59,853 bases of DNA from Bacteroidales bacterium UBA5429 (GCA_002427605.1 DIRT01000034.1:1-59853); one strand, 5' to 3'. Counted from the first letter of the stretch, positions 26,396 to 34,809 are shown. The notes: generated from the sequence alone by a model not told the origin. A program made the numbers and translations.

Positions 26396-26974
26396 TTATT
26401 TTGATTTAAATAATTGAGCAAATTCATACAAATTTTCGAAGGAAAAATCAGCCAATTCCATAATCTGATCCCTATTGGGGACATCCTTTTCTCCAACATA
26501 AACTGTAGTCATTCCCAAAGCATGACCAAATTGAATATCCGTAATCATATCCCCAACCATAATAGAGCGTTTAAAGTCGATTTCCGGAAACATTTTTTGG
26601 GCTTCATAAGCCATTCCCGTTTTAGGTTTTCTGCACGGACAATCATCTTCCGCTTTATGGGGACAAAAGAAAAAATGATCAATGGCTATATTTTCTTTTT
26701 GTAAATCCTCATTTAGTCGATTATGAATTTGCACCACCTCATCGTAACTACAAAGTCCTTTTCCAACAGATTGCTGATTTGAAACAACAATAATTTTGTA
26801 AAATTTTCCTTTTAAAAGATGGAGCGCTTCTTTCAAAAATGGCATTAATATTAACTCCTCGTAATGAAGCACATACCCATCCACAATTCTTTTATTGATC
26901 ACACCATCACGATCTAAGAAGAGTGTCCATTGGGGTACTGACAAGATATCATTCATTATACCAGTGATTTTCAT
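26396..26974 (-). CDS. HAD phosphatase, GmhB-like (D-glycero-manno-heptose 1,7-bisphosphate 7-phosphatase)
   Basis: Removes the 7-phosphate from heptose bisphosphate in sugar-nucleotide synthesis for LPS or surface glycan. HAD motif I is FLDRDGVINKR (19-29). The GmhB zinc loop is present (CPHKAEDDCPCRKPK), as are motif II (VVSNQQSVGKG) and motif III/IV (MVGDMITDIQFG). Two starts are possible: 26974 overlaps the upstream lipoprotein gene by 26 bp, while 26956 (MNDILS) overlaps by 8 bp; both are in frame. Other histidinol-phosphatase-like HAD enzymes share the fold, but the zinc loop favours GmhB. Confidence 0.85.
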   Translation of the reverse strand: MKITGIMNDILSVPQWTLFLDRDGVINKRIVDGYVLHYEELILMPFLKEALHLLKGKFYKIIVVSNQQSVGKGLCSYDEVVQIHNRLNEDLQKENIAIDHFFFCPHKAEDDCPCRKPKTGMAYEAQKMFPEIDFKRSIMVGDMITDIQFGHALGMTTVYVGEKDVPNRDQIMELADFSFENLYEFAQLFKSK

Positions 26975-27338
26975 CTTCAGGAATTAATTTACTTTTTTTC
27001 TTATTTATTCTATCGGTAATATCCCTTAACAGTTCTTCTGCTCTCTCTTTGTCTGACAGATAATAATTAATCGAAGAAACATATTGTTCTTTTGTCAAAC
27101 CATATTGATCAAAAAGATCTGCGTATAGTGAGCGTGTAACAGACAACCTATTGGAATCAGGTGGGGTATAATAAACAATACTTTCAATAATGAATGTTTT
27201 TTCCAGAATCACCACCATGGAGTCATAAGGAATTAAATTCGGTGGTGGAGGTACTACTTTCTTTTTCTGACATCCATTCAAAAACATGAAAGAAATAACC
27301 AAAAAAACGAGTCCTATTTTCAATTTTCCGGTATTCAT
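26949..27338 (-). CDS. DUF4296 lipoprotein
   Basis: Small predicted outer-membrane or periplasmic lipoprotein of 129 residues. The signal peptide ends in a lipobox FLNGCQKK (Cys23). The remainder matches the DUF4296 family of Bacteroidota: an N-terminal proline-rich linker (VVPPPPNLIP), then a helical region (YADLFDQYGLTKEQYVSSI, then a Lys-rich coil). Function unknown. It is the first gene of a four-gene envelope cluster and overlaps the next gene. A tRNA-His terminator lies just upstream. Confidence 0.83.
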   Translation of the reverse strand: MNTGKLKIGLVFLVISFMFLNGCQKKKVVPPPPNLIPYDSMVVILEKTFIIESIVYYTPPDSNRLSVTRSLYADLFDQYGLTKEQYVSSINYYLSDKERAEELLRDITDRINKKKSKLIPEDENHWYNE

Positions 27339-27356
27339 ACCTCTGATCTGTTACCA

Positions 27357-27382
27357 AAAAAGCAGCCATAGTGCTGCTCTTT
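27357..27382 (-). terminator. Intrinsic terminator of tRNA-His
   Basis: Stem AGCAGC/GCTGCT with a short loop is followed on the minus strand by a T-run. Confidence 0.85.
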
Positions 27383-27392
27383 TAAAATGTTG

Positions 27393-27467
27393 GGCGACCA
27401 ATGGGATTCGAACCCACGACCTTCGGAACCACAATCCGGCACTCTAACCAGCTGAGCTATGATCGCC
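27393..27467 (-). tRNA. tRNA-His (anticodon GTG)
   Basis: Reading the minus strand, an 8-bp acceptor stem with encoded G-1 paired to C73 (GGCGATCA against TGGTCGCC) is the hallmark of histidine tRNA. The anticodon arm CCGGA-TTGTGGT-TCCGA carries GTG; its first pair (C27-A43) is a mismatch. The TTCGAAT T-loop is standard. A TATTTTTG promoter precedes it. Confidence 0.94.
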
Positions 27468-27481
27468 ATAATTTCGAATCG

Positions 27482-27489
27482 CAAAAATA
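27482..27489 (-). promoter_or_regulatory. Promoter -7 element of tRNA-His
   Basis: TATTTTTG on the minus strand, 14 bp before the mature tRNA. Confidence 0.6.
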
Positions 27490-27592
27490 CAACTTTTTTG
27501 ATTATAAAAACCATTTTTAATAAAAAAAATTAACTTTCTCTTTTTATTAGCAATTGAGTTAATAAAAAATAGATTTTGAGGATTATTTTATG

Positions 27593-27600
27593 TACCTTTG
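27593..27600 (+). promoter_or_regulatory. Promoter -7 element of the M28 peptidase/korAB unit
   Basis: TACCTTTG, matching TAnnTTTG, 19 bp before the start codon. A TTTG at 27575-27578 might be the -33 element, but the 14-bp gap is short. Confidence 0.6.
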
Positions 27601-27619
27601 CAGTACAAAATAATCGGGA

Positions 27620-28846
27620 ATGCATAGAAAGCTAATTGTGTTGATTATCAGCGTATTAACCATTTTTCAAATTAAGGGTCAAACGCTTCAAGAGTTCCAA
27701 TCTATCCTAAATCAGTTCAATGCTGACTCTATAAGCAGAACTGTTCATGACCTGGCTGCGTTCCAAAATCGCTTCTGCAACAATACTCCTCAGGGGAATA
27801 AAGCAGTAGCAGACTATTTAGTTCAGCGATTAAGAGAATACGGAATAGAAAATGCACGGGTTGATTCCTTTCGTTACAGTGGATATACCTGGGCTACAGG
27901 TCAAATAGATCGCTATTTTTACAATGTTCAGGGATCGATTATTGGCAATAGCAACTCTTTAGACAGATATATTATTGGAGCACATTTGGATGCCATTTCC
28001 ACAGATGATTATTGGATGCTTACTCCCACTGCTCCAGGTGCAGATGATAATGCTTCCGGTTGCGCAGTTTTTGTAGAAATTGCAAGAATCTTCCATGAAA
28101 ATAATCTGCAACCTGCACATACAATCACCTTCATGGGATGGGATGCTGAAGAGATAGGATTGGTCGGATCTTATTACGATGCTGCAGTGAGAGATAGTCT
28201 CGGAGAAACTTCATATATAACAGTACTCAATAATGATATGGTTGCCAATCAACCGGAAAATCTCCCCTATACACTAGATTTATACCAATATGATAATTCC
28301 GTTGAATTACATGAACTGGGTACCGATATTCTGGAACGATTTACAACAATAACCCCTAACTTTCCTGATGATAATTCCACAATGAGAATGTATTCCGATA
28401 GCTGGGCATACGATCAATCAGGATGCAAAGCTATTTTTGCCATTGAACACTATTTTACAGAAAACTACCATACTGAACAAGACCTTCCTGAATTTCTGAA
28501 CTATGATTTTGCCAAAGAGGTTGCAAAATATAATTTTGCTCTCCTATTTCATTATTGTATTGCTGATGTTTTCACCTTAGGTGAACATCTACCGGAATTA
28601 TCAGAGTCTATTCAACTCTATCCAAATCCTGTTCAGTCTCACTGCTATATCCACTCCTCTACTGATAATGCCATACAAAGCATAACTATTTTTGACCTCT
28701 CAGGAAAAACTATTTTCCAATCCAATGAAAACAACCAATTTGAAACAGTTTACTCACTTGATTTATCATTTTTATCCCATGGCTTTTTCATGGTAAAAAT
28801 TGACACAAATCAAGGAACTGTATATAAAAAAATTATTAAACAATAA
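27620..28846 (+). CDS. Secreted M28-family zinc aminopeptidase with T9SS type A sorting domain
   Basis: Predicted extracellular or surface metallopeptidase of 408 residues. A signal peptide (1-20) is followed by the M28 catalytic domain with all zinc ligands and the catalytic acid: His122 (GAHLDA), Asp142 (PGADDNASG), Glu177/178 (WDAEEIG), Asp206 (NNDMV) and His284 (ENYHTEQD). A type A C-terminal domain from about residue 330 (IQLYPNPVQSHCYI, IFDLSGKTIF, FFMVKIDT) directs T9SS export. The korAB genes begin 10 bp downstream on the same strand, so a peptide-degrading exoenzyme appears joined in one transcript with 2-oxoacid oxidation. Confidence 0.92.
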   Translation: MHRKLIVLIISVLTIFQIKGQTLQEFQSILNQFNADSISRTVHDLAAFQNRFCNNTPQGNKAVADYLVQRLREYGIENARVDSFRYSGYTWATGQIDRYFYNVQGSIIGNSNSLDRYIIGAHLDAISTDDYWMLTPTAPGADDNASGCAVFVEIARIFHENNLQPAHTITFMGWDAEEIGLVGSYYDAAVRDSLGETSYITVLNNDMVANQPENLPYTLDLYQYDNSVELHELGTDILERFTTITPNFPDDNSTMRMYSDSWAYDQSGCKAIFAIEHYFTENYHTEQDLPEFLNYDFAKEVAKYNFALLFHYCIADVFTLGEHLPELSESIQLYPNPVQSHCYIHSSTDNAIQSITIFDLSGKTIFQSNENNQFETVYSLDLSFLSHGFFMVKIDTNQGTVYKKIIKQ

Positions 28847-28856
28847 ATAAAAATTT

Positions 28857-30692
28857 ATGTCAACAAGTAAGCAAATTATTGAAAGAGACAGTGTTGTCGT
28901 AAAGTTTGTCGGAGATTCCGGAGACGGAATGCAACTTTCAGGTACTCTTTTTTCTGATGCAGCAGCTTTAGCAGGTAATGACATTGCCACATTCCCTGAT
29001 TATCCTGCTGAAATTCGTGCTCCGCACAATACCATTGCCGGAGTATCAGGATTTCAAGTACACATTGGCAAAGAAACCAAAATTATTGGTGACAAATGCG
29101 ATGTACTCGTGGCCATGAATCCGGCTTCCCTTAAAGCTAATCTAAAATGGATTGACAAAGGAGCTACTATCATTACTGATGTCGATGCCTATGATGAAAA
29201 AGCATTGGAAAAAGCAGGATACCAAAGCAATCCCTTAACTGATGGATCTTTAAGCTCTTACAAACTAATTACCCCACCTATTTCTACTTTAGCTCAAGAA
29301 ACAGCAACTCAGTATGGCATGGATACAAAAAATGCTGCCAGAACAAAAAATATGTTCTGCCTGGGCATGGTTTACTATATTTTCAACTTTGATTTAGACA
29401 CTCCGGGTACCCTGATAGATAAACGTTTTAAAAAGAAACCCGATGTTGCTAAGGTAAATAAAAAAGTTCTCGAAGCAGGTTATAACTTTGCAGAAACTAT
29501 TGAAGCTTTCGAATCCAGATTCCAAATCTCTAACGTACAACTTCCAAAAGGAAGATACCGTAACATTACCGGTAATATCGCAACCGCATGGGGTTTACTG
29601 GCAGCTTCTGAACGTTCCGGAAGAGATCTTTTCTTAGGTTCCTATCCTATCACTCCTGCTACCGAAATTTTAATTGAGATTGCTCAACACAAATCTTTAG
29701 GAGCTAAGGTTTTCCAGGCAGAAGATGAAATCGCAGGAATCTGTTCTGCTATTGGTGCATCTTTCGCCGGTTCATTGGCGGTAACTACTACATCCGGTCC
29801 CGGACTTTCATTAAAAACTGAAGCAGTGGGGTTAGCAGTTATGACAGAACTTCCCATTGTAATTGTTGATGTTCAACGTGCTGGTCCCTCTACAGGTATG
29901 CCTACAAAATCTGAACAAGCCGATTTGAATATGGCACTTTATGGAAGAAATGGTGAAGCACCCTGTATTGTAATAGCTGCTTCCTCATCAAGCGATTGCT
30001 TCTATGCCGCTTATAATGCTGCAAAATATGCGTTGGAAACCATGACTCCGGTTATTTTATTAACCGATGGAAAAATCGGACAAGGAAGTGAGTTGTTCAG
30101 AATTCCTAAAGTAGCTGATCTTCCTGCTATCAATCCTCCTATTGTTCAACCTAATGATCCTGATTTTAAACCTTATCGCAGAGACCCTGAAACATTGGTT
30201 CGCGGATGGGCAATCCCCGGAACAGAAGGATTACAACACAGAATCGGAGGATTAGAAAAGACCGATATTTTTGGAGCTGTTTCTACCGATCCTTTGAACC
30301 ATGAAAAAATGGTTAACAACAGATATGAAAAAGTGATGAGACTGGCTAACCGTATTCCTAAACAAGAAGTTACCGGTTGTGTTGATGCCGATACTTTGGT
30401 TGTAAGCTGGGGTGGAACAAAAGGAAGTGTTGAAACTGCCGTGAAAGAGGTGAACAAAACAGGTAAAAAAGTAGCACATGCCCACTTCTCTTACATCATG
30501 CCACTACCTTCCAATACAGCAGAAATTTTTGCAAAGTATAAAAAAATACTGGTATGTGAATTAAACACCGGACAATTCGTAGGCTATTTGAGAGCAACTC
30601 ATCCGGATTTCAAATACTTACAGTACAATAAAGTACAAGGATTACCCTTTACTGTAAGTGAATTAGTAACAGTTATAAACAATACATTATAG
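28857..30692 (+). CDS. korA: 2-oxoglutarate-type 2-oxoacid:ferredoxin oxidoreductase, fused gamma-alpha subunit
   Basis: Large subunit of a two-subunit enzyme interconverting 2-oxoglutarate and succinyl-CoA with ferredoxin. In 611 residues the gamma domain comes first (KFVGDSGDGMQLSG at 16-29, PDYPAEIRAP), then alpha from about residue 215 (GSYPITPATEI, QAEDEIAGICSAIGASFAG, TTTSGPGLSLKTE). This gamma-alpha fusion with a separate beta is the KorAB arrangement, unlike the four-gene set at 21866-24625. The stop codon overlaps the strong ribosome-binding site of korB. Confidence 0.93.
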   Translation: MSTSKQIIERDSVVVKFVGDSGDGMQLSGTLFSDAAALAGNDIATFPDYPAEIRAPHNTIAGVSGFQVHIGKETKIIGDKCDVLVAMNPASLKANLKWIDKGATIITDVDAYDEKALEKAGYQSNPLTDGSLSSYKLITPPISTLAQETATQYGMDTKNAARTKNMFCLGMVYYIFNFDLDTPGTLIDKRFKKKPDVAKVNKKVLEAGYNFAETIEAFESRFQISNVQLPKGRYRNITGNIATAWGLLAASERSGRDLFLGSYPITPATEILIEIAQHKSLGAKVFQAEDEIAGICSAIGASFAGSLAVTTTSGPGLSLKTEAVGLAVMTELPIVIVDVQRAGPSTGMPTKSEQADLNMALYGRNGEAPCIVIAASSSSDCFYAAYNAAKYALETMTPVILLTDGKIGQGSELFRIPKVADLPAINPPIVQPNDPDFKPYRRDPETLVRGWAIPGTEGLQHRIGGLEKTDIFGAVSTDPLNHEKMVNNRYEKVMRLANRIPKQEVTGCVDADTLVVSWGGTKGSVETAVKEVNKTGKKVAHAHFSYIMPLPSNTAEIFAKYKKILVCELNTGQFVGYLRATHPDFKYLQYNKVQGLPFTVSELVTVINNTL

Positions 30693-30696
30693 GAGG
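30691..30696 (+). promoter_or_regulatory. Consensus Shine-Dalgarno AGGAGG of korB
   Basis: A full AGGAGG with a 5-nt spacer precedes the korB ATG and overlaps the korA stop codon by two bases. Most starts in this window have only A-rich leaders, as is usual in Bacteroidota. Confidence 0.75.
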
Positions 30697-30701
30697 CTAT
30701 T

Positions 30702-31730
30702 ATGGGAAACAAAGAAATACAAGAATCACCAGTTTTAACACACGAAGATTTTAAAAGTGACCAAATGGTGAAATGGTGTCCCGGTTGTGGAAACCATGCA
30801 ATATTGAATGCTGTAACCAAAGTTTTTCCTTTGGTAGGACATAAAAAAGAAAATTATGTAGTGGTATCCGGAATTGGTTGTTCCTCCAGATTCCCCTACT
30901 ATGTAAGCACTTACGGATTTCACAGTATCCATGGTCGGGCCAGTGCCATTGCAACAGGTGTGCGTATAGCTAATCAAAAATTGAGTGTTTGGATTCCAAC
31001 AGGTGATGGTGACTCATTAGCTATCGGTGGAAATCACTTCATTCACATTATCCGTAGAAACCTTGACGTTAATATCTTATTGTTTAACAATAAAATTTAT
31101 GGATTAACTAAAGGACAATATTCCCCAACATCTGAAATGGGATCAGTAACAAAAACTTCACCTTTTGGAACTATCGAACATCCTTTCAAAGTGGGAGAAT
31201 TGGTTATTGGAGCTCAAGGAACATTCTTTGGTCGTGTAGTGGATAATACTCCAAAGTTTATCACTGAAGTAATGCATGAAGCTGCAAAACATGATGGAAC
31301 ATCAGTGGTTGAAATGTTGCAAAACTGTGTCATTTTCAATGATGGAACTCACAGCATCATTACTGACAGAGAAACCAAAGATGATGTGCAGTTGATTTTG
31401 AGACATGGAGAGAAAATGATCTTTGGAAAAGAACGCAATAAGGGTATTGCACTTGATATTGACGGACTAAAAGTAGTTACTTTTGATCCGAATGGTCCTA
31501 TTCCCGATGAAATTTTAGTTCACGATATGGAAAATCCATCTCCCGGAGTTCACTTGATGTTAGCCAAAATGTATCCTCCTCAATTCCCTATCGCACTGGG
31601 TGTTATCCGTTCAGTTCCGGCTAATACCTACTGTCGATTGTTAGCAGATAGCATTACTCACGCTAAGGCTAATCAAAAGATCAAATGTGTTGATGACTTA
31701 TTGAACAGTGGAGATACCTGGGAAATCTAA
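30702..31730 (+). CDS. korB: 2-oxoglutarate-type 2-oxoacid:ferredoxin oxidoreductase, beta subunit
   Basis: TPP-binding partner of the gamma-alpha subunit. In 342 residues the cluster cysteines are Cys26 and Cys29 (WCPGCGNHA), Cys60 (GIGCSSR) and one in LQNCVIFND. The TPP/Mg motif is GDGDSLAIGGNH with FNNKIYGLTKGQYSPTS. Length and the C-terminal extension fit KorB of the two-subunit type. It ends the M28-korA-korB unit; no clear intrinsic terminator is seen, but palindromic element B follows within 40 bp. Confidence 0.93.
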   Translation: MGNKEIQESPVLTHEDFKSDQMVKWCPGCGNHAILNAVTKVFPLVGHKKENYVVVSGIGCSSRFPYYVSTYGFHSIHGRASAIATGVRIANQKLSVWIPTGDGDSLAIGGNHFIHIIRRNLDVNILLFNNKIYGLTKGQYSPTSEMGSVTKTSPFGTIEHPFKVGELVIGAQGTFFGRVVDNTPKFITEVMHEAAKHDGTSVVEMLQNCVIFNDGTHSIITDRETKDDVQLILRHGEKMIFGKERNKGIALDIDGLKVVTFDPNGPIPDEILVHDMENPSPGVHLMLAKMYPPQFPIALGVIRSVPANTYCRLLADSITHAKANQKIKCVDDLLNSGDTWEI

Positions 31731-31770
31731 CAGAATTCGGATTTAAAGGATAATTACAATATTTTATTTA

Positions 31771-32068
31771 ATTTTTATTAAATAATAATAAAAAGGGGGG
31801 CAGATAAATGTCCCCTTTTTGGTTATTGTATTCCCCCACTCGGAAATGATTTCGGATTTCTGATTATTTTGTGGTTATGTATATGGTAATGTGCATATGG
31901 TCGTAGAGACGCAATGCATTGCGTCTCTACAGCCTGTTCAATTCTAATTTAAAACCGTTAATCCGTAATTGACCAGAATTTTCCCAAATGGCATAATATT
32001 CCAGAGTGGGGTGATAGATTAACTGAAAAGACACCCCATGTTCTGCCCCCTAATATTTTTATTTCCAA
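31771..32068. repeat. Composite palindromic intergenic element B
   Basis: The left arm 31771-31842 (TAATAATAAAAAGGGGGGCA to CCCCCACTCGG) and right arm 32001-32068 (CCAGAGTGGGG to CTGCCCCCTAAT, TTTTTATTTCC) are inverted copies. The centre holds a perfect 28-nt hairpin palindrome and a segment (about 31940-32000) homologous to element A. It lies between the converging korB and mmdB genes. There is no ORF. Confidence 0.85.
31903..31930. repeat. Perfect 28-nt palindrome (GTAGAGACGC type)
   Basis: The first half is GTAGAGACGCAATG and the second half is its exact reverse complement, ending CTAC. Degenerate copies lie at 21531 and 56994. Confidence 0.93.
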
Positions 32069-32083
32069 AAAAAATAAAAAAAA

Positions 32084-32116
32084 CAAAAAAAGAGACGCAG
32101 CAAGCCACGTCTCTGT
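32084..32116 (-). terminator. Intrinsic terminator of the sodium-pumping decarboxylase operon
   Basis: Stem AGAGACG/CGTCTCT (32091-32097 and 32108-32114) with a 10-nt loop and a T-rich tract downstream on the minus strand, 44 bp after the mmdB stop. Confidence 0.85.
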
Positions 32117-32157
32117 AATGATATAATGAATATTTCGAAATCTCGAAATGGTCAGTC

Positions 32158-33309
32158 TTAGTATAAGAAACTCAATAAGATACCTGCTGAAACTGCACTA
32201 CCAATTACACCCGCAACGTTAGGTCCCATAGCATGCATCAAGAGATAATTTCCCTTGTCATATCTACGACCTTCAACGTGAGAAACACGGGCAGAACCGG
32301 GAACTGCGGATACACCGGCATTTCCTATTAGAGGATTAATCTTATTTCCATCTTTAAGGAACAGATTGAAAATCTTAACAAATGTTACCCCTGCTGCAGT
32401 AGCAAAAATAAATGATAAAGCTCCTAACCCAAAAATTAAGATAGAATCCCATTTCAAGAAGTTAGTAGCTTGTGTTGAAGCTCCTACTGTTAGTCCAACC
32501 AAAATGGTTACGATATCCACAAGAGGACCGCTTGCTGTAGCTGCCAATCGTTTGGTAACCGCACTCTCCTTTAAAAGATTTCCTAAAAAGAGCATTCCAA
32601 GCAGTGGAAGAGCACTGGGAACCACAAAAGTTGTCAATAAGATACCTAATATTGGGAAATAAACTTTTTCACGATGAGAAACCGCTCTGGGGGGTCTCAT
32701 TTTAATCAATCTTTCACGAGGGGTTGTCAATAGCCTCATTACAGGGGGTTGAAGAACAGGTATCAAAGCCATATAAGAATAAGCAGATACTGCAATAGCA
32801 CCCAACATTTCAGGAGCCAGTTTTGAGGTCAAGAAGATGGCTGTTGGACCATCTGCACCGCCAATAATACCGATTGCTCCCGCTTCCATCGTGGAAAATC
32901 CCAATGCCAGTGCAATGATATAAGCTGCAAAAATACCAAATTGCGCAGACGCACCCACTAAAATTAGTTTAGGGTTAGAAATTAGGGCTGAAAAGTCTGT
33001 CATCGCTCCAATTCCTAAAAATATCAATGGCGGATAAAGCCCGTGAAGAACACCAAAATAGAGATAATTCATTACTGACCCGCTTTCATACAATCCTACC
33101 TCTAAACCTCCGACAAAGGGAATATTCCCTATAATCATACCAAAACCGATAGGTATTAATAAAAGGGGCTCGTAATTTTTTTTGACCGCCAAAGCAATAA
33201 AAAATATTCCGACAGCGATCATACAAATATGCCCCCAGGTCACATTGGCAAAACCGGTATATCCGAGAAATTGTGAAACACCTAATTTAAAAAACTCTAT
33301 AAATTCCAT
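32158..33309 (-). CDS. mmdB: Sodium-translocating decarboxylase, beta (membrane) subunit
   Basis: Integral membrane subunit that decarboxylates carboxybiotin and pumps Na+ out. The 383 residues are mostly hydrophobic, with about nine or more membrane segments. The conserved GGADGPTAIF motif contains Asp153, equivalent to the essential aspartate of OadB, and the second half has SGPLVDIVTILVGLTVG and the NAGVSAVPGSARV segment. It is the last gene of mmdA-OadG-like-mmdC-mmdB. Substrate (methylmalonyl-CoA rather than oxaloacetate or glutaconyl-CoA) is inferred from the carboxyltransferase subunit and the epimerase gene nearby. Confidence 0.93.
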   Translation of the reverse strand: MEFIEFFKLGVSQFLGYTGFANVTWGHICMIAVGIFFIALAVKKNYEPLLLIPIGFGMIIGNIPFVGGLEVGLYESGSVMNYLYFGVLHGLYPPLIFLGIGAMTDFSALISNPKLILVGASAQFGIFAAYIIALALGFSTMEAGAIGIIGGADGPTAIFLTSKLAPEMLGAIAVSAYSYMALIPVLQPPVMRLLTTPRERLIKMRPPRAVSHREKVYFPILGILLTTFVVPSALPLLGMLFLGNLLKESAVTKRLAATASGPLVDIVTILVGLTVGASTQATNFLKWDSILIFGLGALSFIFATAAGVTFVKIFNLFLKDGNKINPLIGNAGVSAVPGSARVSHVEGRRYDKGNYLLMHAMGPNVAGVIGSAVSAGILLSFLY

Positions 33310-33334
33310 TTTAAATACATTTAAGATTACCAGG

Positions 33335-33775
33335 TTATCCTATAACTACTAAAACATCACCTTCCATAACGGAATCACCTCTATTTACTTTGATCTCTTT
33401 AATTACACCCTCTTTATCCGAGTCAATATTGTTTTCCATTTTCATGGCCTCCAATAATACAACATGATCTCCGGGTTTAACATGATCACCCACTTTTACA
33501 AAAACATCCAAAATAACCCCTGGTAGTGGTGATTTGAGAGGTCTCACATCGGTAGCCGCAGCCGGTGCTTTAGCCACTGTTGCATCAGCAGCTCCGGCTT
33601 TGGGTGCTGCAGGTGCTGCAACTTTAATAACAGTTTTAGGTTGAACAATTTTCTGCATCTCCGTTTGAACTTCATAAGGAGTGCCATTCACCTCCACTTG
33701 GGCGATATTATCTTCAATATCAACAATATCAACCGTATATTTGTTTCCGTTTACTATAAATTTATAACTTTTCAT
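33335..33775 (-). CDS. mmdC: Biotin carrier subunit of the decarboxylase
   Basis: Carries CO2 on biotin from the carboxyltransferase to the membrane subunit. In 146 residues, an N-terminal region (1-45) precedes an Ala/Pro-rich flexible linker (about 53-78) and a biotinyl domain (79-146) with the target Lys112 in EAMKMEN. The gene sits 25 bp upstream of mmdB. Confidence 0.95.
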   Translation of the reverse strand: MKSYKFIVNGNKYTVDIVDIEDNIAQVEVNGTPYEVQTEMQKIVQPKTVIKVAAPAAPKAGAADATVAKAPAAATDVRPLKSPLPGVILDVFVKVGDHVKPGDHVVLLEAMKMENNIDSDKEGVIKEIKVNRGDSVMEGDVLVVIG

Positions 33776-33807
33776 TTTTATCTATTTTCTTAAAATCAAA
33801 CAAAATC

Positions 33808-34791
33808 TTATTTTCTTCTTGGAATTCTTCTATGAATCAACTGTTTTTGAGCCCAGGGAGAAGCATGTACTTTAGGAGTCTCTATCGTTATGATCTCACT
33901 CTCATAATCATGATTAGTATTGAAATAAAGATGTAAAGCCATTCCAATAGCTGCCATCTCTTCTCCCGAATCAACATCTGTTGGTTCAACACCTTCCTTA
34001 ACCGAAGGTTCTGAGGTAATACCCTGTTTTTTGTCTTTATACTTTTTAATCCATGTCGGAATAAGGGCATTCAAACGACCGGATAGTTTCATCAAAACAA
34101 AGATAATAAAGAGTGATGAAAACACAACAGTCATAGCAATAACCATAAGGGCAAGTCCATACTTGTCTTTTTGCTGAACTATTTCAGCTTTTGTTGCCTC
34201 ATAAATAGGATAGTTTTGAGCTCCCGGTGTGAAGTAATCTAATTTGTCTTTATTTTTAACTAATGAATCACCTATCATAACAGAGTCAGCAAGACTAAAA
34301 TCCTTTTTATAGCCATAAGTATAGTCAGCAGTGGTGTCTCTTAAATAAGCAGGAAATTCAAAAAAGTGAATCATCTTTTTACCGCCCTGGGCAATCAAAG
34401 CAATATAGTTACTTGATGTTGGTTCCGACGGATCAAAATTAGTATGAAATACACCGTAAGTAGGTAAATTATCGAGATAAAAAACGACAAATCCTCTCGG
34501 AGGAACCACTGTTTTAGGATCTCCGGTTGGAATCCTGTACCATCTTGAGGGATCTCCGGCTGCAAATCCTGTAGTATCATTAGTTAAATAACACCCTGCA
34601 ATATCAACACTATTGTAGGAGGTATTAAAAATTTCAACCCAGGGAACATGCTTTCCGTACTCATCTGCTAAATTATCTTCGTTATTGACCATCAACTCGT
34701 TAATTCTCAGGTCACTCGGAGATTGAGCACCTAAAGTAAGAGGAATCAATAAGGAGAATAATAAGATAAAATATTTATAATTTATTTTCAT
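33808..34791 (-). CDS. OadG-like gamma/delta subunit fused to a secreted lamin-tail domain
   Basis: A subunit that should anchor the decarboxylase complex at the membrane. With the ATG at 34791 the product has 327 residues. A signal peptide (1-23) precedes a lamin-tail-like domain (about 25-160; LRINELMVNNEDNLADEYG, WVEIFNTS, GCYLTND) that would face the periplasm. One membrane segment (about 208-234, LALMVIAMTVVFSSLFIIFV) and a cytoplasmic tail with the OadG-type region follow. Canonical gamma subunits are only about 80-130 residues. It lies between mmdA and mmdC in the operon. The lamin-tail call rests on the INELMVNN...WVEIFN pattern. Confidence 0.78.
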   Translation of the reverse strand: MKINYKYFILLFSLLIPLTLGAQSPSDLRINELMVNNEDNLADEYGKHVPWVEIFNTSYNSVDIAGCYLTNDTTGFAAGDPSRWYRIPTGDPKTVVPPRGFVVFYLDNLPTYGVFHTNFDPSEPTSSNYIALIAQGGKKMIHFFEFPAYLRDTTADYTYGYKKDFSLADSVMIGDSLVKNKDKLDYFTPGAQNYPIYEATKAEIVQQKDKYGLALMVIAMTVVFSSLFIIFVLMKLSGRLNALIPTWIKKYKDKKQGITSEPSVKEGVEPTDVDSGEEMAAIGMALHLYFNTNHDYESEIITIETPKVHASPWAQKQLIHRRIPRRK

Positions 34792-34809
34792 CATTGCTCT
34801 GTTTAAAAA

